Positions 8,703 through 15,455 of a stretch of 58,566 nt of DNA are shown here, in pieces (position 1 is the first letter of the stretch; the number at the start of each line of letters is the position of its first letter). Where the stretch lies: contig CAYOVP010000008.1 in the NCBI GenBank assembly GCA_964407495.1, forward strand, positions 1 through 58,566, in the 5' to 3' direction. Below the pieces are notes generated by a model, which saw only the letters and a program-made list of their open reading frames with translations, ran no database searches and was not told the origin of the DNA. Source of the stretch: JAJRZX01 sp964407495. Lineage in GTDB: Bacteria > Desulfobacterota > GWC2-55-46 > JADFVP01. Made by a program: the position numbers and the translations under genes.

Positions 8703-9425
8703 TCAGGCCACTATGTGGGGCGTGGGGGTAAAGTCCCTGCTGATAAGGGTCTTGATGATATTCTTTACGTTCACATAGGGCGCCTTCTCCCGGTCGTATG
8801 GTATTACACCGAGGACCTCTTCGCCTGTATGCACCTCTACCTCCCCTGGGTTGGAGTCAAGGCTCCTGTCTGCCTCGTCCGGGGGCTCGGGATGGTTGAG
8901 GACTATGCCCTGTATGGGGAGCCCTCTCTGTCGGGCCGCGCTTACGGTAAGAGAGCACTGGTTGATTACGCCTATGCGTGTAGGCGCCACGATGAGGAGG
9001 GGGATCTTCATATAGGCCACGAGGTCTGCCACTACCTTGTCGTCACCAAGTGGTGATAGAAGGCCGCCAGCCCCTTCCACGACGATGACATCACTCTCTC
9101 GCTCTATCTTCTCATAGGCCTCTTCTATGGTCTCGAAGTCTATGTCCACGCCTGCCTGACGGGCGGCGAGGCCTGGAGAGATGGGAGGGATGAAGGAATA
9201 GGGGTTGATGACCTCGAGGGACGTATCCGCGTCAGCCGCCTCTCTTAGGAGCGCGGCATCGGGCCCCACGAGGGTGCCGCCTGCCCTTAGTTCGCATCCC
9301 GTCTCAACGGGCTTCATTACGCCCACCCTTATACCTATCTTGTGAAATCCGCGGGCAAGGGAAGCGGCAATGGTGGTCTTGCCCACTCCTGTGTCCGTAC
9401 CTGTTATGAAACACGCCCTCTTCAT
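8703..9425 (-). CDS. bioD: Dethiobiotin synthetase
   Basis: ATP-dependent carboxylation and ring closure of 7,8-diaminopelargonate (DAPA) to dethiobiotin. The 240-residue protein starts MKRACFITGTDTGVGKT, which carries the P-loop GTDTGVGKT. Other family motifs are KPVETGC and VVEGAGGLLSPL. The ATG overlaps the bioA stop (ATGA), so the two are translationally coupled. The open frame continues 120 codons upstream inside bioA and is not used. Last gene of the bio operon. Confidence 0.95.
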   Translation of the reverse strand: MKRACFITGTDTGVGKTTIAASLARGFHKIGIRVGVMKPVETGCELRAGGTLVGPDAALLREAADADTSLEVINPYSFIPPISPGLAARQAGVDIDFETIEEAYEKIERESDVIVVEGAGGLLSPLGDDKVVADLVAYMKIPLLIVAPTRIGVINQCSLTVSAARQRGLPIQGIVLNHPEPPDEADRSLDSNPGEVEVHTGEEVLGVIPYDREKAPYVNVKNIIKTLISRDFTPTPHIVA

Positions 9426-10777
9426 TGCACGACCCTCTCTATGCATATTCGTACAACATCTGTCATTGTCCTGAGTTCCTCTTCTTTTATACTGAGAGGC
9501 GGCATGAGCACCAGGGTGTCTCCAAGGGGCCTTATGACAAGGCCGTGGCGCCGCGCCTCCATGCAGACGCGGTGGCCTGTGCGAAGGGCCGGCGGGAACC
9601 GCCTCTTGGTCTCTCTGTCCTGTACGAGTTCTATGCCTGCCATGAGCCCCCTCTGTCTTATATCGCCCACATGGGCCATGTCCTTGAAGCATCGGAGCAG
9701 GCGTTTTAGTGTACGGGACTTTTTCCGAACCCCCTGGATAACGCCTTCGTCCTCGAAGATATCGAGGCTGGCAAGGGCCGCGGCGCACGCAAGGGGGTTG
9801 CCCGTGTAGGTGTGGCCATGGAGAAAGGCCCTGCCGTCTGCAGGTCCTCCGAGAAAGGCCCTGTATATTTCCTCTGTAAAGAGGGTTGCCGCAAGTGGCA
9901 GGTACCCTCCTGTGATGCCCTTTGCAAGACAGAGAATGTCTGGCCGGACATTCTCGTGCTCAGAGGCGAACATCTTTCCCGTCCTGCCAAAGCCTGTTGC
10001 CACCTCGTCACAGATGAGGAGCACGCCGTACTTCCTGGTGAGCCTCCTTACGCCCCTGAGAAACCCTGGCGGAGAGGTTATCATGCCGGCGGCGCCCTGA
10101 ACAAGTGGTTCGATGATGCAGGCGGCTACACTCTCGGAGTTCTTTTCCAGTATTCTCTCCAGTTCTTCGAGGCAGTCAAGGGCGCACCCATCGGGCCTTT
10201 TGCCAAGGGGGCAGCGGTAGCAGTAGGGGTATGGAGCGCGAAGGGACTTGAAGAGAAGGGGCCGGAATTTCTTTACGAATTTCCCTATCTCTCCAACGCT
10301 CATGGCCCCGATGGTGTCGCCGTGGTAGGCGCCGGTAAAGGCGATGAATTTTTTCTTCCCCTCCTTTCCTCTCTGTTGCCAGAACTGAAAGGCCACCTTT
10401 AGGGCGATCTCCACGGCAGTGGAGCCGCTGTCCGAGTAGAAGACCCTTCTCAGTCCATGGGGTGTAATCTCAACGAGACGGGCGGCAAGGCGCGCGGCCG
10501 GCACGTTGGTGAGACCAAGGAGGGTAGAGTGCGCCACCTTTGCGAGTTGTGCCCTGATGGCCCTGTCTACTTCTTTTTTCCTGTGACCGTGCACCGTGAC
10601 CCAGAGAGAAGAGACGCCGTCGAGGTATTGGCGGCCCGAGGTGTCTATCAGGTAATTTCCCTCGGCGCGCTCTATTACAAGAGGGGACTCGCTCTCCCAC
10701 TCGGCCTGCTGGGTAAAGGGATGCCAGAGAAATTTCTTGTCGAGTTCGATGATCAAGGAGCGTTCTTCTTTTTTCAT
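9422..10777 (-). CDS. bioA: Adenosylmethionine-8-amino-7-oxononanoate aminotransferase (DAPA synthase)
   Basis: PLP class III aminotransferase that converts KAPA to DAPA with S-adenosylmethionine as the usual amino donor. N-terminal WHPFTQQ, then YSDSGSTAVE, GAYHGDTIGAMSVG, ICDEVATGFGRTGKMFA (PLP-ring Asp about 257) and LCLAKGITGG with the Schiff-base lysine at about 286. The 451 residues are typical. It overlaps bioD by 4 nt and lies 90 nt downstream of bioC, with a GAGAG-type binding site before the ATG. Confidence 0.95.
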   Translation of the reverse strand: MKKEERSLIIELDKKFLWHPFTQQAEWESESPLVIERAEGNYLIDTSGRQYLDGVSSLWVTVHGHRKKEVDRAIRAQLAKVAHSTLLGLTNVPAARLAARLVEITPHGLRRVFYSDSGSTAVEIALKVAFQFWQQRGKEGKKKFIAFTGAYHGDTIGAMSVGEIGKFVKKFRPLLFKSLRAPYPYCYRCPLGKRPDGCALDCLEELERILEKNSESVAACIIEPLVQGAAGMITSPPGFLRGVRRLTRKYGVLLICDEVATGFGRTGKMFASEHENVRPDILCLAKGITGGYLPLAATLFTEEIYRAFLGGPADGRAFLHGHTYTGNPLACAAALASLDIFEDEGVIQGVRKKSRTLKRLLRCFKDMAHVGDIRQRGLMAGIELVQDRETKRRFPPALRTGHRVCMEARRHGLVIRPLGDTLVLMPPLSIKEEELRTMTDVVRICIERVVQ

Positions 10778-10867
10778 CTTTCTCTCTTCAGAGTCGGAAT
10801 GACCCGCATCGTGAGCCAGTCTCTTTGGCTACACATTGTCTGCTCATATAGGGGTTTTCTTTCCCGC

Positions 10868-10895
10868 TCATTCTTTTTTCAAAAAGAGTGGAGAG
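10868..10895. repeat. Degenerate hairpin element forming the 3' end of bioC
   Basis: CTCATTCTTTTTTCAAAAAGAGTGGAG aligns with the arms of the dispersed hairpin family with several substitutions, and the CAAAGAAAACCA tag is missing. It encodes the last bioC codons and the stop. I interpret it as an eroded copy that extended the gene. Confidence 0.45.
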
Positions 10896-11761
10896 GTTTT
10901 TGTTCTGCCCTTTCTTTCTTCTTCCCAAGACCCCTTCTTTGCCAGGGCGAGTATCACCTCGTAGGTGGCGGTAATGCCTCCCCCCCTTCTCCCGAACCTA
11001 TCTTCGTATCTTTGCAGCGCCTTTCTGAGGAAGGTCCCGTCAGCAAGGGTCTTTCCCAATAACTGTCCCCGTGCCGAGGCCCCTGTTGTCTTGAGGGTTT
11101 TCAGAAGGTGCAGGGGGCTATCGTAGGTGCGTGTCATTGTCTTTTTTTCCAGTAGTATGTTCTCGAGGCCTGCTGTCTTCAGGGCAAGGGTTATCTCATC
11201 GAGAGAGGCAAAGGGAGCGAAGCCGAATTTCTTTTTGCCGGGGTCGGCCTCGGTGAGTGAAGCACGAAGTTCCTTGAGTGTATCTGGCCCGAGGGTGGAG
11301 AAGGCAAAGACCCCGCCGGGGCAGAGCACGCGGGCCGCTTCTTCGAAGGCCTGCCCCAGACCACTCACCCACTGGTAGGCAAGGTTTGAGACAACGAGGC
11401 CGAATGTCCCTCTTCTGAACGGAAGGGCCTCGCAGGCACCGTTGACAAAGCCCTGCGCCGAGGGCCTGAGCCCAGGCTTTCTTATCGCCTCGGCGAGCAT
11501 GGGCATGGCGATATCGAGGCCATAGAAAGAGAGAGACCGGTGCTTCATGGAGAGTTTTCTAACGAGCCTTCCTGTGCCGCACCCTGTGTCAAGCACCCTG
11601 GACCAACTGTTGCGCACCACTGCTGGAGGCATGATCCCTGCAAGGTCCATGAAGTCCAGGAGAAGTGAGGCCACATCTTCCTGGAGTTCGGCCTTCGTCT
11701 CGTAAAGAGGGGCCGCGCGGCTGAAGTTTTCTCTTACAAGGTCCCTATAATTAGAGTACAT
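10868..11761 (-). CDS. bioC: Malonyl-ACP O-methyltransferase
   Basis: SAM methyltransferase that caps malonyl-ACP as its methyl ester so that fatty acid synthesis can build pimeloyl-ACP. Motif I is VLDTGCGTGRL, followed by YGLDIAMPML and the late motif VVSNLAYQWV, which is characteristic of BioC. The 297 residues are longer than usual (about 250-270), and the last residues (FLKKE) are encoded by a degenerate hairpin element. Its partner esterase gene bioH lies 68 nt upstream, completing the BioC-BioH route. Confidence 0.92.
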   Translation of the reverse strand: MYSNYRDLVRENFSRAAPLYETKAELQEDVASLLLDFMDLAGIMPPAVVRNSWSRVLDTGCGTGRLVRKLSMKHRSLSFYGLDIAMPMLAEAIRKPGLRPSAQGFVNGACEALPFRRGTFGLVVSNLAYQWVSGLGQAFEEAARVLCPGGVFAFSTLGPDTLKELRASLTEADPGKKKFGFAPFASLDEITLALKTAGLENILLEKKTMTRTYDSPLHLLKTLKTTGASARGQLLGKTLADGTFLRKALQRYEDRFGRRGGGITATYEVILALAKKGSWEEERKGRTKTSPLFLKKE

Positions 11762-11829
11762 TTTGTTTCCTTATTCCTATGAGGTAGCGATACCTCTCTT
11801 GCAGGGCCTCTCTTGTCCCCTGCAATGCT

Positions 11830-12639
11830 TTACTCTACTGCTCTGGGCCCTGGTGTCTTGCTCAGGAAGTCACGTACGAGTTCTACGAAGCGGTCTTTGT
11901 CTGTAACAAAGGGTGCGTGGCCTGCTGATTTGAGAAGAGCGAGCCTTGCACGGGGGAGGTGTTCTGCGAGGAACTCTCCTGCCCCAGGGGGTACTACTTC
12001 ATCGTCACTGCCATGGACCACGAGGGTTGGCACCTCTACGTTCTCTATGAGGTGTCGTATATCCGTATTGTACAGGGCCTCGAGGGCAGTAGTGATCTCG
12101 CGGTACCGGAAGGCCTGGGTGCACTGTTTTCCCTCATCACATACAAGGGGTCCTGGGGGGGCGTAGCGCTTGATGAAGGCCCGGGCCTCCTTACTCTCCC
12201 GTTCTTCTCCTGTAAAGTTCAGGGGGTAGAACCTATCGAGGGTCTCGCTGGGGTCTTTTTTCATATCCATTATCATGCGCCGCACGAGTGCCGGCGATTG
12301 TCCATGGGGGAAGCCCCCCCGCCGGACGAAAGAAGGCGTAGCCCCAACGAGGACCAGGGCCGAGAACCAGTCGGGTTCGCGCGCGGCAATGCCGAGGAGT
12401 ACCTCTGCCCCGAGAGACCAGCCAAGGCCCACGACAGGGCATTGTTCTCCCTCGACGACCCTTGATACCTCTGTGAGGGCCGGGTTGAGCGATGGTTCGA
12501 GCCAGCGGGTAGTGCTTGCGTGGCCCGGCAGGTTCGGGAGGACTGCCTCGCCTTCTCCGTGGCAGAGTGCCTCTGCCACGTCCTTCCAGACAACGGCGTC
12601 AGTTGCCCAGCCGTGTATGAAGACCTTCCTTGTCATCAT
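11830..12639 (-). CDS. bioH: Pimeloyl-ACP methyl ester esterase, BioH-type alpha/beta hydrolase
   Basis: Predicted to remove the methyl ester from pimeloyl-ACP methyl ester, ending chain elongation. Alpha/beta-hydrolase features: oxyanion IHGWATD near residue 8, nucleophile elbow GWSLGAE (Ser75), acid in HGSDDEVVP (Asp212/213) and base in SAGHAPF (His241). The BioH assignment rests on this triad plus its place in a bio operon beside bioC; BioG- or BioV-like esterases would be functionally equivalent. The ATG directly abuts the stop of a 33-codon ORF, and the GGAGAG binding site lies inside that ORF. Confidence 0.88.
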   Translation of the reverse strand: MMTRKVFIHGWATDAVVWKDVAEALCHGEGEAVLPNLPGHASTTRWLEPSLNPALTEVSRVVEGEQCPVVGLGWSLGAEVLLGIAAREPDWFSALVLVGATPSFVRRGGFPHGQSPALVRRMIMDMKKDPSETLDRFYPLNFTGEERESKEARAFIKRYAPPGPLVCDEGKQCTQAFRYREITTALEALYNTDIRHLIENVEVPTLVVHGSDDEVVPPGAGEFLAEHLPRARLALLKSAGHAPFVTDKDRFVELVRDFLSKTPGPRAVE

Positions 12640-12741
12640 CTATCTCTCCGACCCCTGCGGGTTCGAGTACAGAGGTCCTGGCAGCGATCCTTGCCCGAGA
12701 ACGCCACCTTCATATTGGTGGAAGACATTGTCCGAGGCCAT
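12640..12741 (-). CDS. 33-codon ORF filling the bioF-bioH gap
   Basis: An open frame starting ATG GCC TCG GAC lies one codon after the bioF stop and in the same frame (TGA ACA ATG). It ends in TAG immediately before the bioH ATG. No family is recognised; it is rich in Gly, Ser and Pro. It may be a real micro-ORF, a translational bridge that carries ribosomes from bioF to bioH, or the remnant of a longer bioF C-terminus, although BioF is already full length without it. The exact fit (35 codons including the ACA and the stop) is seen in the sequence; a function is not. Confidence 0.35.
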   Translation of the reverse strand: MASDNVFHQYEGGVLGQGSLPGPLYSNPQGSER

Positions 12742-12744
12742 TGT

Positions 12745-13914
12745 TCATGAGGCCTCGAAGCACCTCACGAGGGCCTCTACAGCGGAGGAAATATCTTCGT
12801 CTCCATGTGCCGAGGAGACGGTCATGCGGAGTCTTGCCGTGCCCTCGGGCACTGTGGGGGGCCTTATACCCTGGATGAAGACCCCCTCTTCGAGGAGCAT
12901 GGAACTCATCCTCATGACCCTGTCTACCTCTCCGACGAGGATCGGGATTATCTGTGAAGCGCCCCGGCCAATGGGGAGCCCTTTTTCTATGAGCGCGGTG
13001 CGTACCTTCGAGGCATTGGCCTGGAGGCGCGCGACGAGTCCTGGTTCTTTCTCGAGTATATCAAGTGCCCTGATAGAGGCCGCACAGGCCCCCGGAGGCA
13101 GTGCTGTTGTGTAGACAAAGGAGCGGGCCTTTGTGGTAAGGAGTTTTTTCAGGTCTCTACTGCAGGCCACAAAGGCGCCGAAACTGCCCATGGCCTTTCC
13201 CAGTGTTGCCATCTCGATTATGCGGGGGTTCTGTGGTATGCCCAGGGTCTCGCGTGTGCCGCGTCCCGTGGGGCCGAGGGTACCAAAGGCATGGGCGTCG
13301 TCGAGGTATAGAATGGCGTCGTATGGTTCAAGGAGAGAGGTTATTTCCTCTAATGGCGCGATGTCTCCGTCCATGCTGAAGACCCCCTCGGTAATGATTA
13401 TCTTCCTCTGGGCGGTAGATGCTCGGAGAAGTTTTTCGAGGGAGGCAACGTCTCCATGTGCGTAACGGCTGAGGCGGGCCCGTGAGAGGAGCGCGGCGTC
13501 TACTATGGAGGCGTGGTTCAGGCGGTCCGAGAAGATTTCCGAGCCTCGGCCAGCGAGGGTTGTGATGACGCCGAGGTTTGCGGCATACCCTGAGTTGAAG
13601 AGGAGGACCGCCTCTGCGCCCTTGAAACTACGGAGGCGTTCTTCGAGTTCTTCGTGGAGTGCCAGTGTTCCTGAGACAAGGCGCGAGGCTCCGGCTCCCG
13701 TGCCGAGGCGGAGCGTTGCCTCTACTGCGGCCTCTTTTACTTCGGGTCTCGATGCAAGGCCGAGGTAATCATTGGAGCAGAATAGGAGTTGTTCCCTGCC
13801 GTCCATGATGACGCGCGGGCCTACGGGGCCCTCTACGCGGCGCGTGGCCCTGAGGAGCCCCGCGGCATCGAGGCGCGTAAGTTCATGGGTTATGTAGGAG
13901 GGCGTCGATCCCAT
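12745..13914 (-). CDS. bioF: 8-amino-7-oxononanoate synthase (KAPA synthase)
   Basis: PLP alpha-oxoamine synthase that condenses pimeloyl-ACP (or -CoA) with L-alanine. Motifs: FCSNDYLGLA, GTGAGASRLVSGT, NSGYAANLG, DRLNHASIVD, YLDDAHAFG (PLP-ring Asp) and ATLGKAMGSFG with the Schiff-base lysine. The 389 residues are typical. A GAGGAG binding site precedes the ATG. It is separated from bioB by 156 bp that contains a hairpin element. Confidence 0.95.
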   Translation of the reverse strand: MGSTPSYITHELTRLDAAGLLRATRRVEGPVGPRVIMDGREQLLFCSNDYLGLASRPEVKEAAVEATLRLGTGAGASRLVSGTLALHEELEERLRSFKGAEAVLLFNSGYAANLGVITTLAGRGSEIFSDRLNHASIVDAALLSRARLSRYAHGDVASLEKLLRASTAQRKIIITEGVFSMDGDIAPLEEITSLLEPYDAILYLDDAHAFGTLGPTGRGTRETLGIPQNPRIIEMATLGKAMGSFGAFVACSRDLKKLLTTKARSFVYTTALPPGACAASIRALDILEKEPGLVARLQANASKVRTALIEKGLPIGRGASQIIPILVGEVDRVMRMSSMLLEEGVFIQGIRPPTVPEGTARLRMTVSSAHGDEDISSAVEALVRCFEAS

Positions 13915-13960
13915 TGTGCCTAACTCCTCTTTTTTCCCTATTCAGGAATTGGGTGATTCG

Positions 13961-14059
13961 TGCCGTGATATCGAGCCTTCAGTGTCATATTGATGGCACA
14001 AACATTGGTTTTTCTTTGCTCCACTTTCTTTTTTCCAAAAGAAAGTGGAAGGTTTTTTG
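13961..14059 (-). repeat. Dispersed hairpin-plus-tag element, copy 3 (bioB-bioF gap)
   Basis: Hairpin CCACTTTCTTTT / AAAAGAAAGTGG (14021-14048), with the tag on the minus strand. Beyond the tag, homology to the copy upstream of bioB continues for about 35 bases (TCGAGCCTTC, GTG, CATAT, GA, TTTG blocks), so this copy and 15266-15366 form a long inverted pair around bioB. Confidence 0.8.
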
Positions 14060-14070
14060 TCCTCTCACCT

Positions 14071-15063
14071 CTACTCATGGCAGGCGTCTCTTGGCCTGAG
14101 GCCCAGGTCTCTCAACATCCTGAGGTCTGTCTCTGTATCGCGGCCCGGTGTTGTGAGGTAGTCTCCTATCATCATGCCGTTTGCGCCGGCGGCGAAGATG
14201 AGTGCCTGCAAGTCACGGAGGTTAAGGTCGCGCCCGCCGCAGACGACGATGTCTTTTGCAGGCATCATGAGGCGAAGTATGGCTATTATCATGAGACATT
14301 CACGGGGCGTGAGGTTGTCTGCCTTTTCCAGTGGTGTGCCGGGCCTGGGGTTCAGGAAGTTTACGGGTATGGAGTCTACGTCGAGGTCGCGGAGCAAGGA
14401 TGCCAGTTCCAGGCGGTCGTCCCAGGACTCTCCGAGACCGAATATGCCGCCGGAGCAGACATAGAGGCCGAGTTCCTTTGCCACACGGATGGTCTCGACG
14501 TCGTCGTCATAACTATGGGTGGTGCAAATGTTCGGGAAGAAACTCCGCGAGGTCTCGAGGTTGTGGTGAAAGGACTGGAGCCCGGCGTCGCGGAGCCTCT
14601 TGAGCGTGGTGCGCCCTACTGTGCCAATGGAGGCGCAGCGCTCGAGGGGTGTTGTCCGGCGCATTGCAGAGAGTGTCTCTTCGAGAAGCGCCACGTCCCG
14701 CTCTTTTTCTATCTTTGTTCCGCTCGTGACAATGGAGAACTCGCGGGCCCCGCGTGCCTCGGCGCATCTTGCGGCCTCGAGGACCTTGTCCGGGCCGGAT
14801 AGAGGAAAGGTCTCTACGCCTGTGTTGTACCTTACGGACTGCGCGCAGAATGTGCAATCTTCGGCGCAGAGCCCGCTCTTGGCGTTCACGATTGAGCAGA
14901 GGTTTATCTCCGTGCCCTTGAAGCGCCTACGGACCCGGTCTGTTACTGCAAGGATCTCGTAAAAGTTGTCTGGATAGGAGCGGACGATATCCTTTGCCTC
15001 TGCCACGGATATACCTGCGCCTGAGACCCCCTTTGAGAGGGCGGCGTCGAGTAACTCTCTCAT
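14071..15063 (-). CDS. bioB: Biotin synthase
   Basis: Radical SAM enzyme that inserts sulfur into dethiobiotin. The radical-SAM cluster cysteines are C66, C70 and C73 in GLCAEDCTFCAQS. Further motifs are HNLETSRSFF, GGIFGLGE, NFLNPRPGTPLE and a C-terminal AAGANGMMIGDYLTTPGR. The 330-residue protein starts at MRELLDA behind an AAGAGG site. The upstream open frame of 102 codons crosses the promoter and a repeat and is rejected. First gene of the bio operon, with its own promoter and a BirA-like operator. Confidence 0.96.
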   Translation of the reverse strand: MRELLDAALSKGVSGAGISVAEAKDIVRSYPDNFYEILAVTDRVRRRFKGTEINLCSIVNAKSGLCAEDCTFCAQSVRYNTGVETFPLSGPDKVLEAARCAEARGAREFSIVTSGTKIEKERDVALLEETLSAMRRTTPLERCASIGTVGRTTLKRLRDAGLQSFHHNLETSRSFFPNICTTHSYDDDVETIRVAKELGLYVCSGGIFGLGESWDDRLELASLLRDLDVDSIPVNFLNPRPGTPLEKADNLTPRECLMIIAILRLMMPAKDIVVCGGRDLNLRDLQALIFAAGANGMMIGDYLTTPGRDTETDLRMLRDLGLRPRDACHE

Positions 15064-15103
15064 ATGAAAAACCTCTTTTCTCCAGAAAGTAGCGGCAGTT
15101 GTA

Positions 15104-15132
15104 AAAATAGCACGGAGCCACGGCATTGTCAA
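15104..15132 (-). promoter_or_regulatory. bioB promoter
   Basis: Minus-strand TTGACA (15127-15132), 17-nt spacer, TATTTT (15104-15109). The predicted mRNA starts about 35 nt before the bioB ATG and includes its ribosome-binding site. Confidence 0.75.
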
Positions 15133-15158
15133 CCTGCGGCAAGGACATGGGTTGACAT
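15126..15158. promoter_or_regulatory. BirA-like biotin operator
   Basis: Inverted arms TTGTCAACC (15126-15134) and GGTTGACAT (15150-15158) are separated by exactly 15 nt. Known BirA operators have TTGTAAACC or TTGTTAACC arms with 14-16 nt between them. The left arm overlaps the -35 box of the bioB promoter, as expected for repression by biotinyl-AMP-bound BirA. Eight of nine arm positions are complementary. Confidence 0.65.
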
Positions 15159-15265
15159 ATGTTGTGCGCAGGACAGGGGGCAACCCCAGGTCGAACACTC
15201 TCAGGACAGAACTTGGTCCCCAAGACGAAGGGGCTCCGCCCCCTGGGAAAAAAAGACTTGGTGAA

Positions 15266-15425
15266 GAAAACCTTCCATTTTCCACTTTCTTTTGGAAAAA
15301 AGAAAGTGGAGCAAAGAAAACCAGTGTTTGCGCAGTCGATATGGCACCGAAGGCTCGATCTCGCGGCACTGGGCTCCAGATCTATGAACACAGAAAGTGG
15401 AGCAAAGAAAACCAGTGTTTGCGAG
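15266..15425 (+). repeat. Dispersed hairpin-plus-tag element, copy 4, with partial duplicate 91 bp on
   Basis: A full copy has its hairpin at 15282-15309 and its tag at 15310-15330, with extended homology to copy 3 up to about 15366. A second partial copy (GAAAGTGGAGC plus tag, 15393-15425) starts exactly 91 bp after the equivalent point of the first (15302). The intervening sequence is unrelated to that of the two large arrays. Confidence 0.8.
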
Positions 15426-15455
15426 GCCGCAGGGCAGATTATCGGCCCTTCGTTA

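Noticed and set aside
9426..9788. 120-codon upstream extension of bioD
   Set aside because: It lies in bioA on the same strand in another frame; BioD homology begins at the ATG overlapping the bioA stop.
12630..13114. Plus-strand ORFs opposite bioH and bioF (up to 279 codons)
   Set aside because: Antisense shadows of well-conserved genes in GC-rich DNA; no binding sites or family similarity.
15064..15369. 102-codon upstream extension of bioB
   Set aside because: It crosses the promoter, the BirA-like operator and a repeat, and BioB homology begins at the chosen ATG.
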